64,000 nucleotides of DNA from Streptomyces sp. HNM0575 (GTDB taxonomy: Bacteria; Actinomycetota; Actinomycetes; Streptomycetales; Streptomycetaceae), in contig NZ_JAASAG010000005.1 in the NCBI RefSeq assembly GCF_012726265.1, positions 124,001 to 188,000 of the forward strand. The letters are read 5' to 3'. The notes under the pieces are model-generated. The model was not told where the DNA came from. It worked only from the letters and a program-made list of their open reading frames with translations, and did no database searches. Both the position numbers and the translations under genes were made by a program. Positions 16,709 through 24,439 of this stretch are shown here, piece by piece; position 1 is the stretch's first letter, and the number at the start of each line of letters is the position of its first letter.

Positions 16709-17389
16709 GTGAGCACCGGACGGGAAGGCCCACAGGCTGAGAGGTGGCTGGCGGACACCCGGGCGTCTTACGACGCCGACGCCACCGGCTACGCGGAGGA
16801 GGTGCGAAACCTCCTGGAGAGGCTGCCGGCCGAGCGGGACGTGATGGCGCTGTTCGCCGAGCGGGTGCGGGCGCTCGGCGGCGGGCTCGTCGCGGACGTG
16901 GGGTGCGGGCCCGGGAGGATCACCGCCCACCTGAGGAAGCTCGGTGTGGACGCCTTCGGTATCGATCTGTCGCCCCGGATGATCGAGGTGGCGCGGCGGG
17001 AGCATCCCGGTCTGCGGTTCGAGGTGGGGTCGATGACTCGACTCGACCTTGCGGACGGCTCGTTGGCCGCCCTGATCGCCTGGTACTCGATCATTCACGT
17101 CCCCGATGACGCGCTCGGCGCGGTCCTCGCCGGCTTCCATCGGGTGCTGCGGCCGGGCGGTCTGCTGCTGTTGGGATTCCATGTCGGCGACACGTCTCCG
17201 CCCGAGCACCAGGAGAACGCAGAGAGCCGGCCGGAGTCCTACGTCCGTCGTCGCCGGCCGAGCGAAGTCGCCGCCTGGCTCGACGAGGCCGGCTTCGAAG
17301 TCGAGGCCCACCCCACGCTCACGTCGGCAGCGCGCACGCTGGGCGTGCTGCTGGCGCACCGCCAGGGCTTGGAAGACCCTTCTTCGTAG
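16709..17389 (+). CDS. SAM-dependent methyltransferase (class I, Methyltransf_11 type)
   Basis: 226 residues from GTG 16709. Motif I is LVADVGCGPGRITAHLRKLG; the acidic residue closing beta2 is in AFGIDLSPRMIEVARREHPG; motif II is LIAWYSIIHVPDDAL and the post-motif is HRVLRPGGLLLLGFHVGD. This is the small-molecule methyltransferase fold found in many streptomycete accessory enzymes. The substrate is unknown. TAGCCT at 16697-16702 lies 6 bases before the GTG and no ribosome site is seen, so translation is probably leaderless. A terminator follows at 17512. Confidence 0.88.
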   Translation: MSTGREGPQAERWLADTRASYDADATGYAEEVRNLLERLPAERDVMALFAERVRALGGGLVADVGCGPGRITAHLRKLGVDAFGIDLSPRMIEVARREHPGLRFEVGSMTRLDLADGSLAALIAWYSIIHVPDDALGAVLAGFHRVLRPGGLLLLGFHVGDTSPPEHQENAESRPESYVRRRRPSEVAAWLDEAGFEVEAHPTLTSAARTLGVLLAHRQGLEDPSS

Positions 17390-17511
17390 TGGTGACGCGT
17401 GGAGGACCGACCGGACACGACACCCACGTTGAGAAGGCACCGGGGCCCGACCGGCTGCTGCCGCCGTTGTGTGAAGGGTGAACGGGGCGTTCCCGTACGG
17501 CAGATGCGGGG

Positions 17512-17548
17512 CCGCGGCCGGGCCCGCTGGGCGGGGGCCCGGCCGCGG
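17512..17548. terminator. Bidirectional terminator hairpin
   Basis: Perfect 14-bp inverted repeat CCGCGGCCGGGCCC / GGGCCCGGCCGCGG with a 9-base loop, between the convergent methyltransferase and FG-GAP genes. Very stable, no U-tract. Confidence 0.8.
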
Positions 17549-17554
17549 TCCGGT

Positions 17555-19057
17555 TCAGCGGAGCGAGCTTCCGAGTTGCGCCTTCTTCGCGGGAGTGCCG
17601 AGGTCGCTCGGTCCGAAGGAGGCCGCGTTCTTCGTTGTGAGGCCCGTGCCGGTGCCGCGCAGTGACCACACGGCGCCGGAGGAGTCGTTCTCCATTGTCG
17701 AGGACACGTTGAGGTCGCGGTGCCCGTCGCCGTTGACGTCGAGAAGGGTGCAGGCCGCGCCGAACTCTTCCTTCCACTCGGCGACTCCGGGCACGCCCGG
17801 GGAGTCCTGGTCCAGTACCTGGCTGCCGGTGCCGGTGACGCCCGACTTGGAGCCGTGCAGCAGGGCGACCGCGCCCGCGCCGTGCTGCTCCCCGCTGTCC
17901 TTCTGGCTGATGCCGAGTGCGACCTCGGCACGGCCGTCGCCGGTCACGTCCGCGACCGAGACGCAGGAGCCCAGATTCTCGCCGCTCTCGGGCGGCTCAC
18001 CGGGGAACCCGTCGAGGCTCTGGTTGAAGGTCTGCTTGCGGCCGGAGAGGCCGCTCTTCGAGCCGAAGACGATCGTGACCTGGTCCTCCAGGTCGCTTCC
18101 TTCGCTCGCCACCAAGTCGTCGTAGCCGTCGCCGTCCACGTCGCCCGTCTCCATGTCCTCGGCGCCGTCCTCGGGCCCCTTGGACACCTTGAAGCCGGAG
18201 GCGCTGCCGAGCAGTGCGTCACTGCTGTAGACGCCGTCTCCCTCGTAGCGCCAGAGCGCGAGGTCCTGGCGGCCGTCGCCGTTGACATCACCGACGCCGC
18301 GGGCCGTGGAGGGGCCGCTGATCGACTTGGCGCTGTTGGTGTCGCTGTCCCACTCGGACTTCTCCAGGTAGTCGAGCTTCTTGGCAGGGGTCCCGGACCG
18401 CGTGAGGGGTCCCTTCCACAGGGCCGCGGACTGCTTGACCGGCTCGTCCCCGCTCAGACCGGGGCCGCCGAGCAGGGCGAGGTCGGCCTTCTTGTCGCCG
18501 TCGAAGTCGCCGATCTGCGGCGTGATCCCGTACGAGGGGATGGCCGTGCCGCCGGTGAGGCCCTTGTCCGAGCCCCACAGGACGACGCTGCCCGCCGAGG
18601 CGTCCTGGGAACCGATGACGAGGTCGCCGTAGCCGTCGCCGTCGAGGTCTCCCTTGCTGAAGGACGCGCCGAACTGCTGCTTGCCGGCGGCCGATCCGGG
18701 CACGCCGCTTGTCGAACGGTCCACCAGCTTCTTGTGCGAGGTGTCGAGCCCGTTGGCTGAGCCGTACGTCACGGTCACGTAGCCGGCATTCGCCTTGCCG
18801 CTGACGGTTCCTCCGGGGGCGCCGCTCACCAGGTCCGCGTAGCCGTCGCCGTTCAAGTCCTCTCCCTTGTCGGACTTCTTCGCAGCCGGCTTGTTCTGCT
18901 CTCCCGAGGCGTTCGCGTTCGGCGAGGAGAGTGACCAGGCGGTCAATCCGCCGGCGGTCGCCAGCACCAAGGCGGCGGCGGATGCCGTAACACGGGCGAC
19001 CCGCACCTTGCGGGGGCGCGGCTCGCTGCGGTCGGCCGGGCGTTTTACATGGCTCAT
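17555..19057 (-). CDS. Secreted or membrane-anchored FG-GAP repeat (integrin-like) protein
   Basis: 500 residues from ATG 19057, with AAGGAAA 8-13 bases upstream. The N-terminus is basic (VKRPADRSEPRPRKVRVARV) followed by a hydrophobic segment ASAAALVLATAGGLTAW, a signal peptide or anchor. The rest is a beta-propeller of about seven FG-GAP/VCBS units, each with a calcium-type loop: DLNGDGYADLVSGAPGG, DLDGDGYGDLVIGS, DFDGDKKADLALLG, DVNGDGRQDLALW, DVDGDGYDDLVASEG, DVTGDGRAEVALGI and DVNGDGHRDLNVSS. Such proteins act outside the cell in binding or adhesion. The ligand is unknown. The neighbouring upstream gene on the same strand is a broken DUF4142 gene. Confidence 0.9.
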   Translation of the reverse strand: MSHVKRPADRSEPRPRKVRVARVTASAAALVLATAGGLTAWSLSSPNANASGEQNKPAAKKSDKGEDLNGDGYADLVSGAPGGTVSGKANAGYVTVTYGSANGLDTSHKKLVDRSTSGVPGSAAGKQQFGASFSKGDLDGDGYGDLVIGSQDASAGSVVLWGSDKGLTGGTAIPSYGITPQIGDFDGDKKADLALLGGPGLSGDEPVKQSAALWKGPLTRSGTPAKKLDYLEKSEWDSDTNSAKSISGPSTARGVGDVNGDGRQDLALWRYEGDGVYSSDALLGSASGFKVSKGPEDGAEDMETGDVDGDGYDDLVASEGSDLEDQVTIVFGSKSGLSGRKQTFNQSLDGFPGEPPESGENLGSCVSVADVTGDGRAEVALGISQKDSGEQHGAGAVALLHGSKSGVTGTGSQVLDQDSPGVPGVAEWKEEFGAACTLLDVNGDGHRDLNVSSTMENDSSGAVWSLRGTGTGLTTKNAASFGPSDLGTPAKKAQLGSSLR

Positions 19058-19227
19058 GGTTCGGTTTCCTTCGGATACGGGGGGTGGTCCGGAGAAGGAC
19101 GCCCGGAAGCCGCCGATCGGTTCAACTCCCGGCCGAGAAGCCGGTCCTTCCCCGGACTCCACCCGGGGACGAGCGCATCACCGCGCCCGACCCGCCACGC
19201 CGACCCGCAAGGGCGCACCAGCGCCTG

Positions 19228-19867
19228 TCACTTCACGTCGTTCAGTTTCTCGAAGTTCACAAGTCCGGTGTCTTCCAGGACGGTGATGTGATCGAGGACG
19301 ATGGCGTTGGCCCTGGTCGCCAAGGATCGGACTATCGAGTTGCGGGTCTGGTCCCGCACCAGGCCGATGATGCCGAAGACCACGCCGTGCTGCTTCCGCA
19401 GGTGGTTGACGAGCACCTTGTCGAAGTCCTTGCCCCTGGCCTTCTCCATGTCGCCCAGGTACTCCTGCTGCGAGCCGGTCGGCTGAGTCGGGAGCGAAAC
19501 CCCCATGGCCCGCCCGGCCTTGACGGCTCTCCTGTCCAACTCCGTGTGGCCTGCTACGAGATGGTCGCCGGCGATCCGTACGGACTTCGTGGTGCCCCGT
19601 TCCTGGGCGGAGCGACCAGCGGGCAGTTCCCACAATCCTGCCGAGCGCACCTTCCGGATGAAGTCACGTCCCATCGGAGTCAGCGGCCCGTACTTCGTCT
19701 TCCACGTCCCCCTTGCCGTCGTCCTGCCATCCGGCTCGGGCCTTCGCGATATTCCGGTTCCCCTCGAACCAGGGGCTCGGCATCACCAGTGCCGCCAATG
19801 TCGCTACGAGACCGATGACGACCACAACGGTGCCGATCGCTCGTCCGTTCGCCAGGAACGACCTCAT
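19228..19867 (-). pseudogene. DUF4142 family protein, frameshifted
   Basis: Two frames on the minus strand together make one DUF4142 (ferritin-like helical) protein. The first, from ATG 19867 with GAGGAGG upstream, gives a membrane N-terminus (AIGTVVVVIGLVATLAALVMPSP) but then runs into unrelated sequence ending at 19664. The conserved domain lies one base over: TWKTKYGPLTPMGRDFIRKVR, LWELPAGRSAQERGTT, GDHLVAGHTELDRR, QHGVVFGIIGLVRDQTRNSIVRSLA and LDHITVLEDTGLV. That second frame is closed by TGA at 19785-19783, so the shift lies between about 19782 and 19740. Either the gene is newly inactivated or there is a one-base sequence error. Secreted or lipid-free anchored DUF4142 proteins have unknown function. 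Confidence 0.8.
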
Positions 19868-19889
19868 CCCGCCTCCTCTTCCGCAACTG

Positions 19890-19902
19890 GTGCACTGTGC
19901 AA
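19890..19902. promoter_or_regulatory. TTGCA-CTG-TGCAA-type operator before the DUF4142 gene
   Basis: GTGCACTGTGCAA differs by one base from the site at 21993-22005. It lies 23 bases upstream of ATG 19867. Proposed MarR-family site, see the other copies at 20098, 21993 and 23756. Confidence 0.6.
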
Positions 19903-20097
19903 AGGACGTTGGCGATGTAGTCGGGAACGCTGCCGGGCTTCATCCGGAGTCGATAAGGACCGTGGCAGCAGCCGATCCCGTTGCGGTGCAGAACATCGGA
20001 TCGCGCTCCCGGCAGATCGCCGCCCACCTCGCTGCCGTGCCGTCGATCCGGGGCGCTTCCCTGCCGCGACCCCGGGCGTCCGGCGCCGCGACCTATT

Positions 20098-20110
20098 TTG
20101 CATAATGCAA
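20098..20110. promoter_or_regulatory. Operator TTGCATAATGCAA overlapping a -10 box
   Basis: Perfect inverted repeat TTGCAT-A-ATGCAA. It contains CATAAT (20101-20106), a good -10 sequence 19 bases before the ribosome site of the ClC gene, so a bound repressor would block the promoter. The surrounding bases are AT-rich in an otherwise GC-rich spacer. Confidence 0.7.
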
Positions 20111-20129
20111 GGGAGTGGAAGGGGATGCG

Positions 20130-21911
20130 GTGAGTGGCATGGCGACAACGGCCGGCGGCAGGCGGTCGTCGGAGAAAGCACAGGACGGCCGTACGCCGGC
20201 GCCGGTCCGGACCGCTCCGTGGGGACTGATGCTGCTCGCCGTCGTGGTGGGTGCGGGGACCGGTGCGGGTTCGGTCATCTTCCGCTGGTGCGTCACGACC
20301 TTCACGCGGCTCTTCTCCGGTCACCCCGACTATGCGGCTGCTCCAGGGGCGGGCAATCCGCAAGTGCCGTGGCTCGGGGCGTACTTCGTCCTGCTGGCCC
20401 CGGTCATCGGCGGTCTCCTCTACGGGCCGCTCGTGAACCGATTCGCCAAGGAGGCACGCGGACACGGCGTGCCTGAGGTGATGCTCGCGGTCGCTCAGCG
20501 CGGTGGGCGGATCAGCCCGAAGGTCGCCGTCGTCAAGACGCTCGCCTCCGCACTGACCATCGGCTCTGGAGGCTCGGTGGGCCGCGAAGGCCCGATCGTG
20601 CAGATCGGCTCGGCGCTGGGCTCGACGGTCGGCCGCGTGACGAAGATGCCTGAGGGAAGAATGAAGCTCCTTGTCGCGTGTGGTGCTGCGGGCGGGATCG
20701 CGGCCACCTTCAACGCGCCGCTGGCCGGCGTCTTCTTCGCCATGGAGCTGGTCCTCGGCACGTTTTCCGCGGAGGCGTTCGGTGCGACCGTGCTGTCCAG
20801 CGTCACCGCGAGCGTCATGGGACGGGCGGCCTTCGGCGACAGGGCTTTCCTGAACCTGCCCGGCTTCCACGTCGATCATCTCGCTCAGTACGGCCTGTTC
20901 GCCCTGCTCGGCATGGTCGCGGCGGTGGTCGGGGTGGGATTCTCGCGCTTGCTGTATCTGATCGAGGACGCCTGTGACTGGCTCTGGCGTGGTCCGGAGT
21001 GGCTGCGCCCGGCGGTGGGCGGTCTCGTGCTCGGTCCGGTGCTGCTGGCTCTGCCGGAGATGTACGGCGTCGGGTACCCGGTGCTCCAGAAGGCGGCCGA
21101 GGGCGGATACGCGACCGGCTTCCTGCTTCTGCTACTGGTGGGCAAGATGCTGGCGACCAGCCTGACCATCGGCGCCGGTGGTTCGGGTGGGGTCTTCGCG
21201 CCCAGCCTGTTCATCGGGGCGATGCTGGGGGCCGCGTACGGCATCGGCGTCCACCACCTGCTGCCTGCTTCGGGCGGCGCCGTGGGTGCGTACGCCCTCG
21301 TCGGCATGGGCGCGGTGTTCGCCGGAGCCGCCAGGGCCCCGATCACCGCCGTGGTGATCCTCTTCGAGCTGACCGGCGAATACTCGATCATTCTTCCGCT
21401 GATGCTCGCCATCGTGCTGGCGACCGCCGGCAGCCGCCTGCTGACCCGCGACACCGTCTACACACTCAAGCTGCGCCGCCGTGGCATCGACCTCGAAAAG
21501 GCCGCCCCTGGCGCACCGGTCGGCCCCCAGCGGGTAGGCGCCGTCATGGAGCCCCTACCCGCACCACTCGCTGCGGCCGGCACACTCGCCGAGGCCGCCG
21601 ACCTGCTCCCGCTCTCCGGCCACGGCGCGCTCCCGGTGATCGACGAGTCCGGGGACTACGTCGGCGTCGCCACCGCCCAGGCCGTGGCCGAGGCTCTTAC
21701 GGAACGACCGGAGACCGCACCGACATCGATCGGCCAACTCGCCGAGCCGCCAGGGGCGGTCACCGCGGATCAGTCCCTCGTGCAGGCCATGCCCGTCCTG
21801 CTGTCGGCAGCCGGAACCGGCGTTCCCGTCCTCGACGCCGAATGCGGCAAGCCGATCGGCTGGCTCAGTCACCAGAGCGTCCTGCGCGCTGTGCACCGCC
21901 CGGTCGCCTGA
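20130..21911 (+). CDS. ClC-family chloride channel/antiporter with C-terminal CBS pair
   Basis: 593 residues from GTG 20130, chosen because AAGGGG (20119-20124) is 5 bases upstream; GTG 20115 and ATG 20139 are alternatives. ClC core of about 430 residues with the anion-pathway motifs GHGVPEVMLAVAQRGG, GSGGSVGREGPIVQIGSALG (gating glutamate about Glu153) and GAGGSGGVFAPSLFIGAMLG. Presence of the gating glutamate argues for Cl-/H+ exchange or gated flow. The last about 130 residues form two CBS repeats (VGAVMEPLPAPLAAAGTLAEA; PVIDESGDYVGVA; AVTADQSLVQAMPVL), likely nucleotide sensors. The gene is controlled by the operator at 20098. Confidence 0.93.
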   Translation: MSGMATTAGGRRSSEKAQDGRTPAPVRTAPWGLMLLAVVVGAGTGAGSVIFRWCVTTFTRLFSGHPDYAAAPGAGNPQVPWLGAYFVLLAPVIGGLLYGPLVNRFAKEARGHGVPEVMLAVAQRGGRISPKVAVVKTLASALTIGSGGSVGREGPIVQIGSALGSTVGRVTKMPEGRMKLLVACGAAGGIAATFNAPLAGVFFAMELVLGTFSAEAFGATVLSSVTASVMGRAAFGDRAFLNLPGFHVDHLAQYGLFALLGMVAAVVGVGFSRLLYLIEDACDWLWRGPEWLRPAVGGLVLGPVLLALPEMYGVGYPVLQKAAEGGYATGFLLLLLVGKMLATSLTIGAGGSGGVFAPSLFIGAMLGAAYGIGVHHLLPASGGAVGAYALVGMGAVFAGAARAPITAVVILFELTGEYSIILPLMLAIVLATAGSRLLTRDTVYTLKLRRRGIDLEKAAPGAPVGPQRVGAVMEPLPAPLAAAGTLAEAADLLPLSGHGALPVIDESGDYVGVATAQAVAEALTERPETAPTSIGQLAEPPGAVTADQSLVQAMPVLLSAAGTGVPVLDAECGKPIGWLSHQSVLRAVHRPVA

Positions 21912-21992
21912 GCAGAACTCCCCATGCGGGCAAGGAACTTGAAGCGGTCGGATGGTCGTCGCCCATGTTGCCGCCGGTGTACGAGGCTTGAT

Positions 21993-22025
21993 TTGCACTG
22001 TGCAAGAAAGAACTGTGCAAGAAAG
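21993..22025. promoter_or_regulatory. Operator TTGCACTGTGCAA plus a tandem half-copy
   Basis: The clearest copy of the element (21993-22005) is followed by a 15-bp-period direct repeat: ACTGTGCAAGAAAG at 21997-22010 and again at 22012-22025. It sits between the 3' ends of the convergent ClC and marR genes, where no promoter is expected. It could drive an antisense RNA, or be the remnant of a promoter for a lost gene. Confidence 0.55.
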
Positions 22026-22030
22026 ACGGG

Positions 22031-22567
22031 TCAGGCTTCGCGCGCCGGCGCAGCGTCCATGACCCAGCCGAGCGGATGCAGTTCGGGGTCGTCCAAGGCG
22101 GGGGCCGGCGGCTCTCCTCCGGCCTTGTTGAAGGCGTTGAGCGCCTCGATGAGCGCAAGCCGCTGCGTCGGACCCAGCCGCGCGACGATCTCGGCGATCT
22201 CGACGCGGCGCCGGGCCGTGACGTCCTCGACGGTGCGACGGCCTTCGTCGGTGAGTCGCAAGAGGGTCTCGCGGCGGTTGTCGGGGTTGGTCTGCTTGTG
22301 GGCGAGGCCGGCGGCGATGAGCCGGTCGACCATGCGCATGGCAGTCGACGGTGCCACCTGGAGCAGCTCCGCGAGCGCGACCAGCTTGGTGGCTCCCCGG
22401 GTGGACAGCACGACCAGCATGCGGAACTGAGCCAGCGTCACCCTTTCCTCAACCGCGGCGAGGGAGCGAGCGGAGACCGCCACCAGCAGACGGGACGCGG
22501 TCAGGACCGCCCGGGTCACCGCATCGACATCGTCCATGGTCCCCGCAGGGAGCTCGCGTTCGGCCAT
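22031..22567 (-). CDS. MarR-family transcriptional regulator
   Basis: 178 residues from ATG 22567 (AAAGGA 4 bases upstream). Winged helix: VEERVTLAQFRMLVVLSTRGATKLVALAELL, recognition helix APSTAMRMVDRLIAAGLAHKQ, wing NPDNRRETLLRLTDEGRRTV. A C-terminal dimer helix and a proline-rich tail ending LGWVMDAAPAREA follow. It starts 34 bases after the phosphatase gene on the same strand, so it is probably cotranscribed from the promoter near 23741-23768. That promoter carries one of the TTGCA...TGCAA elements, so autoregulation is likely. Confidence 0.92.
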   Translation of the reverse strand: MAERELPAGTMDDVDAVTRAVLTASRLLVAVSARSLAAVEERVTLAQFRMLVVLSTRGATKLVALAELLQVAPSTAMRMVDRLIAAGLAHKQTNPDNRRETLLRLTDEGRRTVEDVTARRRVEIAEIVARLGPTQRLALIEALNAFNKAGGEPPAPALDDPELHPLGWVMDAAPAREA

Positions 22568-22601
22568 GTGTCCTTTCTACCGTGCCGAAGCTGCAGCCCT
22601 C

Positions 22602-23687
22602 TCACCCGATGGGGACGGAATCTCCTTCCGCGTGATCGTGATAGCGAAGGAGGAGCATGGCCGCGTCGTCGTGGAGCGGTCCCGCAGCATGCCGCACCAG
22701 ATCCTCGCGGAGGCTCTCGAGCGCGCGGTCCGCGTCGGGTTCCTTGAGCAAGTCCGCCCGGTCGCCGAGCGGGTAGAAGGAACCGCCCGCATCCCGGGCC
22801 TCGGTGACGCCGTCGGTGTACAGCAACAGCTGTTCCCCGGGCGTGAAGCCGACCCGGTAGGGCTTCCTTCCTTCGTTGCTGTAGGCGCCCAGGCCCAGGG
22901 GAAGCGCGTACGAGGGCGGTTCCGGGAAGTCGACGGTCCCGTCCTGGCGCACGACCATGGGCGCCGGATGACCGTAGTTGAGAAGGACGGCCTCATCGTG
23001 ACCGATCTCCGCGAGGACGGCGGTGACGAACTTCTCCCCCTCCAACTCCCGGGCCACGCTGCGCTCCAGCCGCTCGCCCACCACCATCAGGTCCGGCTCG
23101 TCATGTGCGGCCTCCCGGAACACGCCGAGCACGACGGCGGCGGTCTCCACCGCGCCCAGGCCCTTGCCCTGCACATCCCCCACGATCACGCGGATCCCGT
23201 GCGGTGAGGCCACCACCTCGTACAGGTCACCGCCGATGCGTGCCTCGGCGACGGCCGAGGTGTACGACACAGTCGCCCGCAGCGCGCCCGCAGTCCGCGG
23301 TACGGGCCGCAACAGCACCCTCTGAGCCACCTCCGCGATCGACCGCACGCTGGCCAGCTCCGCCTCCCGGCGGGAGCGCATCACCGCGGCAGCGATGCCT
23401 ACGCCGGTGACACCCGCTACCGACACCATCGCCGTGAACCCCCGCCGCTCTTCGAAGAGTCCGTCGTACAAGCCGAGCCCGATCGACAACAGCAGTGCCA
23501 CCGCGCCGATCACCGCCGTACGCCGCCATCCGCCGACCAGCCCGGAGAAGGCCGGCCCGAGGGAGACCAGCGGCAGGAACCCCACGCCCGCCCCGGCGAC
23601 GACGTCCGCCGCAGCCACCACGGACATCACCGCCACCGGCATCCAGGCCAGCACCGCGGAACGGGGCGTCGGTCTCTCCACGGTCAT
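22602..23687 (-). CDS. SpoIIE/PP2C-type membrane serine phosphatase
   Basis: 361 residues from ATG 23687, with GGAGGG 3 bases upstream. The N-terminus has about four membrane segments (residues 15-105). The PPM/SpoIIE domain follows: TVSYTSAVAEARIGGDLYEVV (metal Asp), GIRVIVGDVQGKGLGAVETAAVVLG, VTAVLAEIGHDEAVLLNYGHPAPMVV, GEQLLLYTDGVTEARDAGG (metal Asp) and GPLHDDAAMLLLRY. All metal ligands are present. Such phosphatases act on anti-anti-sigma factors; no anti-sigma partner is in the window. It lacks GAF/PAS sensors, so the membrane part is the likely input. It forms an operon with the MarR gene. Confidence 0.9.
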   Translation of the reverse strand: MTVERPTPRSAVLAWMPVAVMSVVAAADVVAGAGVGFLPLVSLGPAFSGLVGGWRRTAVIGAVALLLSIGLGLYDGLFEERRGFTAMVSVAGVTGVGIAAAVMRSRREAELASVRSIAEVAQRVLLRPVPRTAGALRATVSYTSAVAEARIGGDLYEVVASPHGIRVIVGDVQGKGLGAVETAAVVLGVFREAAHDEPDLMVVGERLERSVARELEGEKFVTAVLAEIGHDEAVLLNYGHPAPMVVRQDGTVDFPEPPSYALPLGLGAYSNEGRKPYRVGFTPGEQLLLYTDGVTEARDAGGSFYPLGDRADLLKEPDADRALESLREDLVRHAAGPLHDDAAMLLLRYHDHAEGDSVPIG

Positions 23688-23740
23688 GCGCCCTCCAGAG
23701 ATGTCACAGCACGGGCGAGATACCTGAGCACTTCCGGCGC

Positions 23741-23768
23741 AGACTACTTCCACCTTTAGACTGTGCAA
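23741..23768 (-). promoter_or_regulatory. Promoter with operator for the phosphatase-marR operon
   Basis: On the minus strand TTGCAC (23768-23763), 16 bases, TAGTCT (23746-23741) forms a reasonable -35/-10 pair about 54 bases before ATG 23687. The -35 box is half of TTAGACTGTGCAA (23756-23768), a two-mismatch copy of the TTGCACTGTGCAA element, so the regulator would mask the -35 region. Confidence 0.55.
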
Positions 23769-23855
23769 AGATCCCTGTCGGGCGGCGGCCGCTCCCGGTC
23801 GCCTTTTGCTCAACAGATATCGAGAGCTGATATATCCGTCTTCCGGGAGGCACGG

Positions 23856-24362
23856 ATGCCCGACCGACAGACCACACCGAACCGGCCGCCCCTCCCCGTC
23901 GGTTGGCGTCGCCTCATCGCACGCCTCCCGATCGTCCTCTTCCGGTGGCGGGCAGCATGGGTCTTCGGCAACCGGCTGCTCCTGCTGCACCACAAGGGCC
24001 GCGTCACCGGCCTGGACCGCCGAGTGGTCCTCGAAGTGGTGGAGTGCGACCCCGCCGACGGCAACTGGACGATCGCATCGGGCTTCGGCCCCACGGCGGC
24101 CTGGTACCTCAACCTCCAGGCGGAACCGAGGACGACGATCCAGGTGGGCAACCGCCATCACGCCGTCACAGCACACTTCCTCCCGTCCGAGGCCGGTGCC
24201 GAGATCATGGCCCGCAACGGCCGGCGGCACCCTCGGCTTGCGCGTCGCCTGTGCGCCTTCATGGGACTTCCTGCGGACGGCACCGATGCCGGCTTCAGGA
24301 CGGCGGGCCGGGCCATCCCCTTCGTACGCCTGGACGCCGACACCGACGCTCGGCTGCGGTGA
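23856..24362 (+). CDS. Deazaflavin (F420)-dependent nitroreductase-family protein
   Basis: 168 residues from ATG 23856, with GGGAGG just upstream. It shows the split-barrel DDN family pattern: WVFGNRLLLLHHKGRVTGLDRRVVLEVVE, WTIASGFGPTAAWYLNLQAEPRTTIQVGNRHHAVTAHFL. Known relatives (Rv3547-like) reduce quinones or nitro compounds with F420H2. The substrate is unknown. It is divergent from the phosphatase-marR operon and shares the 168-base region that carries the TTAGACTGTGCAA element, so it may belong to the same regulon. Confidence 0.88.
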   Translation: MPDRQTTPNRPPLPVGWRRLIARLPIVLFRWRAAWVFGNRLLLLHHKGRVTGLDRRVVLEVVECDPADGNWTIASGFGPTAAWYLNLQAEPRTTIQVGNRHHAVTAHFLPSEAGAEIMARNGRRHPRLARRLCAFMGLPADGTDAGFRTAGRAIPFVRLDADTDARLR

Positions 24363-24439
24363 CCTCGCGGAACACATCGCGCGGACAACGGAGCCGAACA
24401 TCCTCGATCAAGCTTTCAACAGAAGATGCCGGTACGTGT

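Noticed and set aside
16643..17440. Minus-strand frame over the methyltransferase
   Set aside because: Shadow frame: the plus-strand protein has all class I methyltransferase motifs.
21924..22430. Plus-strand frame antisense to marR near the extra operator
   Set aside because: Arg/Ser-rich product without a domain; the MarR frame on the other strand is clear.
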